The position numbers and the translations under genes were made by a program. A stretch of 46,131 bases of DNA. Source: Mesorhizobium sp. B2-7-2 (lineage in GTDB: Bacteria; Pseudomonadota; Alphaproteobacteria; Rhizobiales; Rhizobiaceae). The DNA lies in the NCBI RefSeq assembly GCF_006440775.1, contig NZ_VFTZ01000035.1, positions 1-46,131 of the forward strand, given 5' to 3'. Positions 24,700-32,327 of the stretch are shown here, one piece after another; positions within the stretch are counted from its first letter, which is position 1, and the number at the start of each line of letters is the position of its first letter. Below the pieces are notes generated by a model, which was not told the DNA's origin, ran no database searches, and was given only the letters and a program-made list of their open reading frames with translations.

Positions 24700-25731
24700 C
24701 TATCGGCGTGGCGACTTCGGCAGTTTCTTCGCCTCCTTGGCCAAGGAGGCGATGCGTTCGTCAGCTTCCTGATGGCGTTCAAGCTTCCGCTGCCGATCGA
24801 ATTTCTCGTACTGCGCTTCAGCGATACGCTTTGCGTCAGAGGTTTTCACGGAGCCGCCGGATCGCAGGACTGTTCGCCCAAGCTGACGCAACTGTTGGTC
24901 GAGAAGGGCCTGCGCATCCTGCATCACGACAAGCCTGCCCATGTCGAGCTGGTCTTCGAATATGTCGAGCAAGATGGTCGTGAGCCGGTTTAGCTCTTTG
25001 ATCTCGCCTTCAGCGAGATAGTTCTTCGAAACGGCGACATCAGTCTTTCTAATGTTGTCGTTTGGCCACGACCGTAAGCCCATGTTTTCAAATTGGTAGT
25101 TTGCCCTGGCGGCGATTATTTCCGCGGGCGTCTGCGATGTGACCGCGTAGACCAGCTTGGCTTGCGTCCGTTGATAGAACTCGCGCGCCGCTTCGGTGGT
25201 GCCGTCGTAGTCCTGGCACATGGCGCAAATGCTGCGCAGCTCGCGGTAGATGTTCGCCTCGTCGGAACGAATGTCACGGATTATCTCACGTAGCTCAGCG
25301 ACCCGATCTGCACTCTCGGGACGCTTTAGACGTGGAGAATCGACAATGAATCCCTTCTTGGCGAACTGGACCAGGATGCCCGTGGCCCAGCGACGGAAAA
25401 GAGTGGCCTGGGTCGATGACACCCGATAGCCAACCGAGATCACCATATCCAGGTTGTAGACAGCGACCGGCCTGCCCAGACTTATGTGCACTTTTTGCAC
25501 AGAAGTCGCTTCGTCGAGTTCCCCCTCCTCAATTACATTGTTGATATGTCGCGTGATCGTGGTGCGATCCCGCCCAAATAGGTCGGCAATCTGCGCCTGC
25601 GTCATCCACAGGGTGTCACCTTCGAAGCGGATATCGAGCTGAATGCCTTTTTCGGTGCTGTAGACGAGAAACCGATCGCCAGTCTCTTCGTCTTCTACCA
25701 GATGAACCGGTTCATTTTCATCATCAGTCAT
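24700..25731 (-). CDS. RhuM-family protein
   Basis: The 343-residue protein matches the virulence protein RhuM family (PF13310 type). An N-terminal 'GDTLWMTQAQIADLFGRDRT' helix-turn-helix-like region near residues 38-57 is followed by 'TITRHINNVIEEGELDE' and 'VQKVHISLGRPVAVYNLDMV'. Then comes 'SVGYRVSSTQATLFRRWATG' near 102, the most characteristic family segment, and a charged C-terminal half. RhuM was first named from Salmonella pathogenicity island 3 and the family is scattered through accessory and mobile regions; its biochemical role is not settled. Codon use is less G/C-biased than lpdA, with which it is convergent (32 bp apart). This supports acquisition by transfer. No ribosome-binding site is obvious before ATG 25731. 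Confidence 0.82.
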   Translation of the reverse strand: MTDDENEPVHLVEDEETGDRFLVYSTEKGIQLDIRFEGDTLWMTQAQIADLFGRDRTTITRHINNVIEEGELDEATSVQKVHISLGRPVAVYNLDMVISVGYRVSSTQATLFRRWATGILVQFAKKGFIVDSPRLKRPESADRVAELREIIRDIRSDEANIYRELRSICAMCQDYDGTTEAAREFYQRTQAKLVYAVTSQTPAEIIAARANYQFENMGLRSWPNDNIRKTDVAVSKNYLAEGEIKELNRLTTILLDIFEDQLDMGRLVVMQDAQALLDQQLRQLGRTVLRSGGSVKTSDAKRIAEAQYEKFDRQRKLERHQEADERIASLAKEAKKLPKSPRR

Positions 25732-25830
25732 AAGGATGCCCGACTCGGTTGCACGAGAACATTATAGCAACTTCCGCTACCGAACACCCGGTCATGCCAC
25801 CATTCTCCGCGATTTGCCTGCCCCAACCAA

Positions 25831-25856
25831 AACGGCCCGCCTCTCGGCGGGCCGTT
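25831..25856 (-). terminator. Rho-independent terminator for the 25878-26204 gene
   Basis: A perfect 11-bp stem, AACGGCCCGCC at 25831-25841 and GGCGGGCCGTT at 25846-25856, has loop TCTC. Read on the minus strand it is followed by TTTTGG, so it suits the leftward gene whose stop is at 25878. Confidence 0.8.
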
Positions 25857-25877
25857 CATCTTCAAGCTGTTGCCAGG

Positions 25878-26204
25878 TTACTGAGCCGGCGCAGGTGCCG
25901 GGGCTGGCGCAGGGGTGGGCGCGGGCGCGGGCGCAGGTGCCGGAGCTGGCGCGGGAGCCGGGGCAGGCGCCGGAGTTGGCTCAGGCGCCGGAGCAGGCGT
26001 TGCAGGGGCCGGAGCCGGCGTGCTGGCGGCCGGCGGCTCAGCCGGGGCGGGCGCATGCTCGCCGCCGCTTCTGCCAAAGACATAATACGCAACCACGGCC
26101 AGGATAATGACAACAAGGGCGATCAGCCAGCCGCTGCCGCCGCCACCGCCACTCGAGGTGGGAGGCGTGCTCGAAGGGGTGAACGGGTCGTTAGGGTTCG
26201 CCAT
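25878..26204 (-). CDS. Single-pass membrane protein with Ala-Pro repeat tail
   Basis: The 108-residue protein starts MANPNDPFTPSST, with AAGGAGG about 11 nt upstream. It has a Gly-rich turn, one transmembrane helix 'GWLIALVVIILAVVAYYVFG' near residues 24-43, and then a long tail of Ala-Pro units interrupted by occasional Thr or Glu. The tail would be an extended rigid rod, either in the periplasm or spanning towards the outer membrane, like TonB-type or peptidoglycan-spacer linkers. I recognise no catalytic domain. The gene is leftward and monocistronic, with its own terminator. The (AP)n tract is encoded by near-identical GCCGGCGC-type repeats, which makes the length prone to slippage. Confidence 0.75.
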   Translation of the reverse strand: MANPNDPFTPSSTPPTSSGGGGGSGWLIALVVIILAVVAYYVFGRSGGEHAPAPAEPPAASTPAPAPATPAPAPEPTPAPAPAPAPAPAPAPAPAPTPAPAPAPAPAQ

Positions 26205-26337
26205 GAAACGTGTCCTCCTTGGATGAAAGTCATCAAAATAACAGCCATCAACGCGCTGAGCCCGCATCGGGTTTCACGCGGACGGACGGAAAGCGCTGAA
26301 AAACCGGCGTTTTCAGGTCCGCCAGCCGCCAGACGAC

Positions 26338-27402
26338 TCAGTTGACGGCGGTAACAGTATACCCTGCCTTGCGAAAATCCTCGACCAGTCCTTCCGAACC
26401 GGGCAGATGCATGGCGCCGACGGCCATGAAGACGTTGCCCTTGGCCAATATCGGCCCGGCATGCGCCGCCATCACCTTATTGCGGCTGGTGATCATGGTC
26501 TGCTCGAAGGCGGCATAGCCGGCCTTGTCGTCCGCCGTCTCCGGCAGCACGGCGCGGAACAGCGGCCAGAACATGCCGACCTCGCCACGCTGGTAGAGCA
26601 CGATCATCGTCTCGTTGACGTCGTTCACCTTGTCGCCGAGCTTCATCGTCTCGACCAAGCTCTTCATGTGGAATTCGATCGGCAGCGAGGCCATCGCGCG
26701 CAACTGATCGACGGCGGTTTCGAGCCCTTCGACGTCCTTGCCCGAAGCCTTGGCGTCCGAGGCAAGCTTGACGTCCAGCACGGGTTCGCCGGCGCTCTGG
26801 CGCGCCACCTCGCAGGCCGGCAACGCCATCATCGCCGACAGGATCCACGGCTTCATCTTGGCGACCGTCGCCGGCGGGATGCCGCGCGCGTCGAGCCCCT
26901 TGTCCAGCGCCGCCGCATCGTCGGGCGACAAGAGCGACGACAGCGTGGTGTTGTCGGTGAACATCATCAGGCCGGGTTCGCTGGCCATCGCGGCCATCAT
27001 CTTGGCCTTGTCCATCGCATCGGTGGTTTCGATGACGATTGTGCCCGCGCCGTCATAGGCTTTCTGCGCCGCGGCCGGCAGCGTCGTGACGCGCGTATCC
27101 GTCATGTGCATGGTGCCGAACAGATAGGACGGTTTTTCGCCGGGCTTGTCCAGCTTCCACAGCAGGCCCTTGCCGTCGGGAACGGCCGCGGCCTCGGTCT
27201 CGACCTTCTTGAAGGCGGCGGGATCGTTCTTCTCCAGCGCGGTCAAAAGATCGGCGCCGGCGCAATTGGGCGCTGCGGCATGGGCCCGGCTGGCGAGCAG
27301 CAGAACGGCGAGGAAAGACAGGAAAAACAGCAGGTTGAGCGCTGCAAGCAGCTTCAACGAGACCAGGGCCGCGCGGTCGGCGATGGCGATGACGCGTTTC
27401 AT
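26338..27402 (-). CDS. TraB/GumN family protein
   Basis: The 354-residue protein starts at 27402 (MKRVIAIADRAALVSLKLLA), with an N-terminal hydrophobic segment ending near 'LLASRAHAAAPNC', so it is exported or anchored. The core matches TraB/GumN (PF01963): 'LLWKLDKPGEKPSYLFGTMH' near 83, 'TIVIETTDAMDKAKMMAAMA' near 123, 'LPIEFHMKSLVETMKLGDKV' and the C-terminal 'NVFMAVGAMHLPGSEGLVED'. The GTMH and GAMHLPG motifs are the conserved His-containing pair, consistent with a metalloprotease-like fold (Tiki-related). Bacterial substrates are unknown. The upstream ATG at 27432 is possible but has no ribosome-binding site. The gene is leftward; a family A repeat lies upstream. Confidence 0.88.
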   Translation of the reverse strand: MKRVIAIADRAALVSLKLLAALNLLFFLSFLAVLLLASRAHAAAPNCAGADLLTALEKNDPAAFKKVETEAAAVPDGKGLLWKLDKPGEKPSYLFGTMHMTDTRVTTLPAAAQKAYDGAGTIVIETTDAMDKAKMMAAMASEPGLMMFTDNTTLSSLLSPDDAAALDKGLDARGIPPATVAKMKPWILSAMMALPACEVARQSAGEPVLDVKLASDAKASGKDVEGLETAVDQLRAMASLPIEFHMKSLVETMKLGDKVNDVNETMIVLYQRGEVGMFWPLFRAVLPETADDKAGYAAFEQTMITSRNKVMAAHAGPILAKGNVFMAVGAMHLPGSEGLVEDFRKAGYTVTAVN

Positions 27403-27532
27403 GGGAAGCGTCTTAGCGCCGAAAAGCGGCAAAACGGTTAACCGGGAGGATGAAATTGTTTCCGGTCCGGTGAGCTTTGATGTTCGCTCGGGTTTTCGGA
27501 AGGAATGCGTTGACCGAAACGTCTATCGCTTC

Positions 27533-27711
27533 GTCATCCACGGGCGGAGCAAGGAGCGAAGCGACGCAGCGCAGACCCGAGGATCCATTCCGTGTCTTCA
27601 AAGCGCCGCTGCGGTCCAGAATTCTACACCGTTGCACCCCTCGGACGAGGTCACGGCAGGATACCAGGGTCTGCGTGCGTCGCTACGCTCCTTGCTTCGC
27701 CCTGGAATGAC
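27533..27711. repeat. Palindromic intergenic repeat, family A copy 2
   Basis: The left arm GTCATCCACGGGCGGAGCAA at 27533 and onward pairs with the right arm ending in CTTCGCCCTGGAATGAC at 27711; the GCGCAGACCC block pairs with GGGTCTGCG. The centre is unpaired. It lies between the TraB-like gene start (27402) and the xerC stop (27745), so it occupies most of that 342-bp gap. Confidence 0.85.
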
Positions 27712-27744
27712 GAAGCCGCGGGGCTTCGCGCCACCCCAGCGGCT

Positions 27745-28701
27745 TCACGCCCTTGGATGCGCCTTCTCGTAGATGTCGAGCAGCCTTGCGGTGTCGACGC
27801 CGGTGTAGATCTGGGTGGTCGAAAGGCTGGCGTGGCCGAGCAGTTCCTGGATGGTGCGCAGGTCGCCGCCGCGGCCGAGCAGGTGGGTGGCGAAGGAATG
27901 CCGCAGGGCGTGCGGCGTCGCGGTGTCGGGCAGGTTGAGCGCCGAGCGCAGCTTCGCCATTTCGCGCTGGACGATGGCCGGGTTGAGCAAGCCGCCACGG
28001 GCGCCACGGAACAGCGGGCCGTCGGAACCAATATGGAAAGGGCAGAGCCGGCGGTATTCGGCAACCGCCTTGCGGGCTACCGGCAGCACAGGCACCAGCC
28101 GCGTCTTGCCGCCCTTGCCGGTGACGCGCAGCACGCTGTCGGCTTCCGTCGCCAGGTCGGCGCCGGTCAGGCCCAGCGCCTCGGAGATGCGCAGGCCGGA
28201 GCCGTAGAGCAGCGTCAGCACGGCGGCGTTACGCGCGGCGATCCACGGCTCTTCCGCCAGTTGGCCCTCCATCGCCACGACCTGTCTGGCGTCGCTTGCC
28301 GTCAGCGGCTTGGGCAGCGATTTCGGCTGGCGCGGCGCGCGCAGGGCTGCGGCGCCCGCCGCGTTGACCAGACCGCGTTTTTCGAGAAAGCGCAGCAGCG
28401 AGCGGATGCCGGCAAGGCCGCGCCCCAGCGTGCGGGCGCCAGCGCCGGTGTTGCGCCGCGCGGCGAGGAAGCCGCGCAAATCGGCCGGCCGCAGGTCGGC
28501 AATGTCGGAGATACCCGGCGCGCCGCCGCAATGGCCGGTCAAGAAATGCAGGAATTGGCGGGTGTCGCGCTCATAGGCCTCGACCGTTTCCGGCGACAAG
28601 CGGCGCTCATGCGCCAGCGTCTTCAGCCAGGTCTCGCGGGCCGCCTGAAGGTCGGGTTTTGACGGGATGAGGAATTCCTGCATGGCGGCAGTTTCGGGCA
28701 T
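27745..28701 (-). CDS. xerC: Tyrosine recombinase XerC
   Basis: XerC and XerD resolve chromosome dimers at dif during division. The 318-residue protein has an N-terminal SAM-like DNA-binding domain ('LKTLAHERRLSPETVEAYER' near 27) and a C-terminal catalytic domain. The active-site residues are R171 ('YGSGLRISEALGL'), K196 ('VTGKGGKTRLVPV'), H264 and R267 ('PHALRHSFATHLLGRGGDLR'), H290 ('ELLGHASLSTTQIYT') and nucleophile Y299. Length and motifs are those of a chromosomal Xer protein, not a phage or island integrase. ATG at 28701 or ATG 28683 could be used; neither has a strong ribosome-binding site. It is divergent from rimM. XerC and not XerD is favoured by the overall motif pattern but is not proven. 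Confidence 0.88.
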   Translation of the reverse strand: MPETAAMQEFLIPSKPDLQAARETWLKTLAHERRLSPETVEAYERDTRQFLHFLTGHCGGAPGISDIADLRPADLRGFLAARRNTGAGARTLGRGLAGIRSLLRFLEKRGLVNAAGAAALRAPRQPKSLPKPLTASDARQVVAMEGQLAEEPWIAARNAAVLTLLYGSGLRISEALGLTGADLATEADSVLRVTGKGGKTRLVPVLPVARKAVAEYRRLCPFHIGSDGPLFRGARGGLLNPAIVQREMAKLRSALNLPDTATPHALRHSFATHLLGRGGDLRTIQELLGHASLSTTQIYTGVDTARLLDIYEKAHPRA

Positions 28702-28782
28702 GCGGGTTAGGAAGCGGTGAAGAGGCCGTCATTGAAATGGCGGCTTGACGGCGTTAGAGCAGGAGCAAAGGAAGCGCCGCCG

Positions 28783-29382
28783 ATGTCGAAGCTCGAAAAC
28801 CCCGTACAGATGGCCGTCATCGGTGCCGCGCACGGCATCAAGGGCGAATTGCGGGTGAAAACCTTCACCGGAGACCCGCTGGCGCTGGCCGATTACGGCC
28901 CGCTTTATGCCAAGGACGGCCGCGCCTTCCAGATCACCGATATCAGGCCGGCCGGGACTGTGGTGGTCGTGCGTTTCAAAGGCGTCGGCGACCGCAATGC
29001 CGCCGAGGCGCTGGCCGGCACCGAGCTTTTCGTCGACCGCTCGGTGCTGCCCGACGAGGGCGAGGAGGACGAGTTCTATCACGCCGATCTCATCGGCCTC
29101 GATGTCAGGGATGATACGGGCGTCATCGGCAAGGTCGTCGCGGTGCATAATTTCGGTGGCGGCGACATACTCGACGTCACGCTTGCCGGTCGCAAGGGCG
29201 TGCTGATTCCGTTCACGCAGGCCGCGGTGCCGCATGTCTCGATCGCCGACGGATTCGTTGAGGTCAACCCTCAGGCGGCGGGGCTGGTCGAAGACGAAGA
29301 AGGCGACGAAGCGCCCAGGGATGCCGGCTTTGACCCGAAGGGTCGGCCGCGCGGACCGAAGGATGCCGGGGGCAACCGGTGA
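28783..29382 (+). CDS. rimM: 16S rRNA processing protein RimM
   Basis: RimM helps mature the 30S head by binding ribosomal protein S19. The 199-residue protein starts at 28783 (MSKLENPVQMAVIGAAHGIK), with AAAGGAAG about nine nt upstream. Its N-terminal barrel is marked by 'IGAAHGIKGELRVKTFTGDP', and the C-terminal PRC barrel by 'DEFYHADLIGLDVRDDTGVI' near 91 and 'NFGGGDILDVTLAGRKGVLI'. The tail after residue 165 is charged and low in complexity ('EDEEGDEAPRDAGFDPKGRP'), longer than in E. coli. trmD starts inside its stop codon (GTGA), so the two are translationally coupled. The usual upstream partner rpsP is not adjacent. Confidence 0.93.
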   Translation: MSKLENPVQMAVIGAAHGIKGELRVKTFTGDPLALADYGPLYAKDGRAFQITDIRPAGTVVVVRFKGVGDRNAAEALAGTELFVDRSVLPDEGEEDEFYHADLIGLDVRDDTGVIGKVVAVHNFGGGDILDVTLAGRKGVLIPFTQAAVPHVSIADGFVEVNPQAAGLVEDEEGDEAPRDAGFDPKGRPRGPKDAGGNR

Positions 29383-30080
29383 GCTTTGCCGCCTCGGTGC
29401 TGACGCTCTATCCGGAGATGTTTCCGGGCGCGCTCGGCCTGTCGCTGGCCGGCCGCGCGCTGGAGGCCGGAACTTGGTCGCTCGAAGCGATCCAGATCCG
29501 CGATTTCGCCACCGACAAGCACCGCACCGTCGACGACACGCCGGCCGGCGGCGGCGCCGGCATGGTGATGCGCGCCGACGTGCTGGCCAAGGCCATAGAC
29601 CACGCCTCGCCGCCCGGCGATAAGCGTCCAAGGCTGCTGATGAGCCCGCGCGGCAAACCGCTGACGCAGGCCCGCGTGCGCGCGCTGGCCGCCGGCCCGG
29701 GGGCGGTCATCCTGTGCGGCCGCTTCGAAGGCGTCGACCAGCGGCTGATCGAGGCGCGGGGGCTGGAGGAGGTCTCGATCGGCGATTTCATCCTGTCGGG
29801 CGGCGAGCCGGCAGCACTTGTGCTGCTCGATGCCGTGGTGCGGCTGCTGCCGGGCGTCATGGGCAATGCGGTGTCCGGCGAGGAAGAAAGTTTCGAGAAC
29901 GGGCTGCTCGAGCATCCGCACTACACGCGTCCGCAGGAGTTCGAAGGCAGGCCGATTCCGGACGTGCTGATTTCCGGCAACCACAAGAAGATTGCCGAAT
30001 GGCGTCGCGCGGAGGCCGAGAAGCTGACGCGGGAGCGGCGGCCGGATCTGCTGAGGGCTGCTCAGCCCTTGGTGAAATAA
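29379..30080 (+). CDS. trmD: tRNA (guanine37-N1)-methyltransferase
   Basis: TrmD makes m1G37, which prevents +1 frameshifting. The 233-residue protein starts with GTG at 29379, overlapping the rimM stop by 4 bp. Its N-terminus 'FAASVLTLYPEMFPGALGLS' is the family form. The trefoil-knot SAM site is visible as 'ILCGRFEGVDQRLIEA' near 109 and 'EEVSIGDFILSGGEPAALVL' near 127, and 'LLEHPHYTRPQEFEGRPIPD' near 172 is the conserved tRNA-binding loop. The last 19 bp of the gene overlap, on the other strand, the end of the TauE/SafE-like gene. In most rhizobia rplS follows soon after trmD; here the permease gene separates them. Confidence 0.96.
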   Translation: MSFAASVLTLYPEMFPGALGLSLAGRALEAGTWSLEAIQIRDFATDKHRTVDDTPAGGGAGMVMRADVLAKAIDHASPPGDKRPRLLMSPRGKPLTQARVRALAAGPGAVILCGRFEGVDQRLIEARGLEEVSIGDFILSGGEPAALVLLDAVVRLLPGVMGNAVSGEEESFENGLLEHPHYTRPQEFEGRPIPDVLISGNHKKIAEWRRAEAEKLTRERRPDLLRAAQPLVK

Positions 30081-30814
30081 TAGAAGGCCAGAAACAGGCC
30101 GACGGCGACGACGAAGCCGCGCACGACGCCCTGCGGCACGCGCTTGGCGATCCAGACGCCTGCATAGCCGCCGAGCGCGCCGCCAGGGATCATGACGATC
30201 GCCTGCGGCCAGGCGACGACACCGCCCGAAACGAAGACCAGGATGGCGATGGCTGCGATGACCACGGCCAGCATGTTCTTCAGCGCGTTGAGCCGGTGGT
30301 AGTCGCCGGCCTGCGTCAGGCCGAGCGTCGCCAGCATCATGACGCCCATGCCGGCGCCGAAGAAGCCGCCATAGACGGAGGTCGCGAACTGGGCGAGCGA
30401 TCCGGCGAATGAGCCGACCTTGGCTTCGGCCCCACCTTTGGGCGCCGGTTTCAGCCACGGCCCGGCGGCGAAGAGCGCGGTGGCGGCGATCAGCAGCCAG
30501 GGCACCAGCGCGCGGAAGGACGGGTTGGAGAGCGCAAGCAGGATCAGCGAGCCGGCCAGCGCGCCGAGGGCGGAGATGACGCAGAGCAGCAGCGCCTGGC
30601 GCCAGAAATGCCTGATGTCGTCGAGATAGGCGAGCGTCGAGGTGATATAGCCGGGAAACTGCGTCACCGAGGAGGTGGCATTGGCGACAATCGGCGGCAG
30701 GCCGACCAAGCTCATGGCGCCGAAGGTGACGAAGGTGCCGCCGCCGGCGACGGCATTGACCGCGCCGGAGACAAAACCCGAAAGAAAGAGCAAGGCGGCA
30801 TCGAAGAAAGTCAT
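30062..30814 (-). CDS. TSUP (TauE/SafE) family membrane permease
   Basis: The 250-residue protein has about seven or eight hydrophobic helices. It carries the TSUP/TauE/SafE signature near the N-terminus, 'SGFVSGAVNAVAGGGTFVTF' at residues 13-32, and the repeated half near 133, 'YGGFFGAGMGVMMLATLGL'. Members export sulfite, sulfoacetate or related sulfur-containing anions; the substrate is not predictable. The start at 30814 (MTFFDAALLF) has GGGGAA upstream; an in-frame ATG at 30955 would add a 47-residue non-hydrophobic extension and is rejected. The gene points at trmD and overlaps its 3' end by 19 bp, so any transcript would be antisense to the end of trmD. Confidence 0.88.
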   Translation of the reverse strand: MTFFDAALLFLSGFVSGAVNAVAGGGTFVTFGAMSLVGLPPIVANATSSVTQFPGYITSTLAYLDDIRHFWRQALLLCVISALGALAGSLILLALSNPSFRALVPWLLIAATALFAAGPWLKPAPKGGAEAKVGSFAGSLAQFATSVYGGFFGAGMGVMMLATLGLTQAGDYHRLNALKNMLAVVIAAIAILVFVSGGVVAWPQAIVMIPGGALGGYAGVWIAKRVPQGVVRGFVVAVGLFLAFYYFTKG

Positions 30815-30909
30815 TTCCCCGCTTAGGAAGCTTGCAAGCCGCGCGCAACCCGGCACGGCCGCAGTAAATGTGGGCCATGGGCGCAAAATATGCCGCAACG
30901 CCCTTGTTT

Positions 30910-30961
30910 TGATGCATGTCGTGGTCCCGGAACCGCGCGCACTTCCGGGCGACATGCATTA
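30910..30961. repeat. 52-bp palindromic element (ATGCATGTCG ends)
   Basis: Outer arms are ATGCATGTCG at 30912-30921 and CGACATGCAT at 30950-30959. Inner arms are CCCGGAA at 30926-30932 and TTCCGGG at 30943-30949. The 10-nt centre is CCGCGCGCAC. It is a short interspersed palindrome of a form I recall as common in Rhizobiales. It lies in the 356-bp gap between the TSUP permease start and rplS; I see nothing else definite in that gap apart from the promoter region rplS must have. Confidence 0.75.
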
Positions 30962-31170
30962 GGGCGTGACAAAGCGGCAAAATGGCTGTATGTGCCCGCC
31001 CGAACCGGAAGAACAATCTTTCGGACCCGTCAACAAGTGCGGTGTAGCCGTCCCTGCCCGGTGTCCCGATACAAATTTGGGGACAAAGAGCATAGCCGAG
31101 CGGTCATTGGAACTGCAAGGCGAGCGCAGGACGCTCTGACTGTCGGAAGAACAAGAAGTGGATATTTGAG

Positions 31171-31692
31171 ATGGATCTCATCCGTCAGCTCGAGGCCGAA
31201 CAGGCCGCCAAGATCGAAGCCAAGCGCAAGCTGCCCGAATTCCAGCCGGGCGACACCGTGCGCGTCCAGGTGCGCGTCACCGAAGGCACCCGCACCCGCG
31301 TCCAGGCCTATGAGGGTGTCGTCATCGCCCGCGCCGGCTCTGGCTTCCAGGAGAATTTCACGGTACGCAAGATTTCCTACGGCGAAGGCGTGGAGCGCGT
31401 TTTCCCGGTCTATTCGCCGATGGTCGAAGGCGTCGAGATCGTGCGCCGCGGCAAGGTTCGCCGCGCCAAGCTCTATTACCTGCGCGACCGTCGCGGCAAG
31501 TCGGCCCGCATTTCGGAAAACACCGGCGTGCGCGCCCGCAAGCTGAACGATGAAGAGCGCGATGCGCTGAACGCCGAGCGCGCCCGCATCGAGGCCGAGA
31601 AGGTCGCCGCCGCCCAGGCGCTGGCCGCCGAGACGGCCGCCAAGGAAGCCGCCGAGAAGAAGGCCGCCGCCGAGGCCGCTTCGGCCGAATAA
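31171..31692 (+). CDS. rplS: 50S ribosomal protein L19
   Basis: L19 lies at the 30S-50S interface. The 173-residue protein begins MDLIRQLEAEQAAKIEAKRK and has the family core 'FQPGDTVRVQVRVTEGTRTR', 'AYEGVVIARAGSGFQENFTV', 'RKISYGEGVERVFPVYSPMV' and 'KVRRAKLYYLRDRRGKSARI'. After about residue 120 it carries a long Ala/Glu/Lys-rich helical tail absent from the 115-residue E. coli protein but usual in Rhizobiales. No strong AGGAGG is visible; AAGAACAAGAAG precedes the start. It is the last member of the rimM-trmD-rplS group, here separated from trmD by a head-on permease gene, so it must have its own promoter in the upstream gap. A strong terminator follows. Confidence 0.97.
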   Translation: MDLIRQLEAEQAAKIEAKRKLPEFQPGDTVRVQVRVTEGTRTRVQAYEGVVIARAGSGFQENFTVRKISYGEGVERVFPVYSPMVEGVEIVRRGKVRRAKLYYLRDRRGKSARISENTGVRARKLNDEERDALNAERARIEAEKVAAAQALAAETAAKEAAEKKAAAEAASAE

Positions 31693-31715
31693 GGTTTTTG
31701 CAAGACAGGTTCTGG

Positions 31716-31741
31716 AAAGGCGGCTTCGGCCGCCTTTTTTC
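31716..31741 (+). terminator. Rho-independent terminator of rplS
   Basis: A perfect 9-bp stem AAAGGCGGC (31716-31724) and GCCGCCTTT (31729-31737) is closed by a TTCG tetraloop, with the T-run continuing to 31740. It starts 24 bp after the rplS stop. Confidence 0.92.
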
Positions 31742-31793
31742 GTTGTGCAGATATCGCAAGCGTTCGGAATTTGATCGAAGCCTTCGCGGTTTC

Positions 31794-31999
31794 GTCATTC
31801 TGGGGCGGAGCGACGCGAAGCGGAGCGCAGACCCTGGAATCTTGCCGTTACCTTCGCGAGCGATGCGGCGGTAGAGAATGGAACTCCGTCGAACTCTCCT
31901 GAGAGGATAGGTCTGCACCGCAGTATCGCTCTTATCTCACGGAATGGATTCCAAGGTCTACGCGCGTCGCTTCGCTCCTTGCTCCGCCCTGGAATGACG
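31794..31999. repeat. Palindromic intergenic repeat, family A copy 3
   Basis: The left arm GTCATTCTGGGGCGGAGCGA from 31794 through GCGCAGACCC pairs with a right arm ending CTCCGCCCTGGAATGAC at 31999. The middle is about 100 bp and unpaired. It sits downstream of the rplS terminator. Confidence 0.85.
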
Positions 32000-32063
32000 A
32001 AGGTAATAGGTCAGCGTTCCCTTCCTTCACTCCCGCCAACGTGCAGGAAGGGGTTGCCTGCAG

Positions 32064-32156
32064 CATGCCGCTGGAACGCGCCGAGCTGAAAGCACTGCAC
32101 GGCCCGCTGACACGACTGGTCGCCGGGTTGCGCGAAGCCACGGCCGATCAGGACTG
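32064..32156 (+). pseudogene. Possible gene remnant (30 codons, C-terminal-like fragment)
   Basis: An ATG-started frame of 30 codons reads MPLERAELKALHGPLTRLVA and ends in ATADQD. It has good rhizobial codon bias and an amphipathic helical look, and the frame is open further upstream into the family A repeat. It reads like the tail of a longer protein whose front has been replaced by repeat DNA. No ribosome-binding site is evident. It could be chance. Confidence 0.3.
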
Positions 32157-32327
32157 ATCGCCGCAATCGCCGTCCCCGCAATCATCGCTGAAAAGCATCG
32201 GAATTCACATTGGCGAGCCCCGGCAGCGCGGGCCGGCTTGCAAGGCGCTTGCGGCAAGCTAAAGTCGGCGCGGTTTTCTCTTGGCGCGCGAACATCGCGC
32301 GGCCAAATCACATTCGGGGAGTTTGTC

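Noticed and set aside
27745..28701. XerC-like gene as integrase of a genomic island
   Set aside because: Motifs and length are those of a housekeeping Xer recombinase beside rimM and trmD; no att sites or mobile genes are near it.
30062..30080. The trmD/permease overlap as an assembly or frameshift error
   Set aside because: Both C-termini match normal family ends and both stop codons are clean, so the 19-bp convergent overlap appears real.
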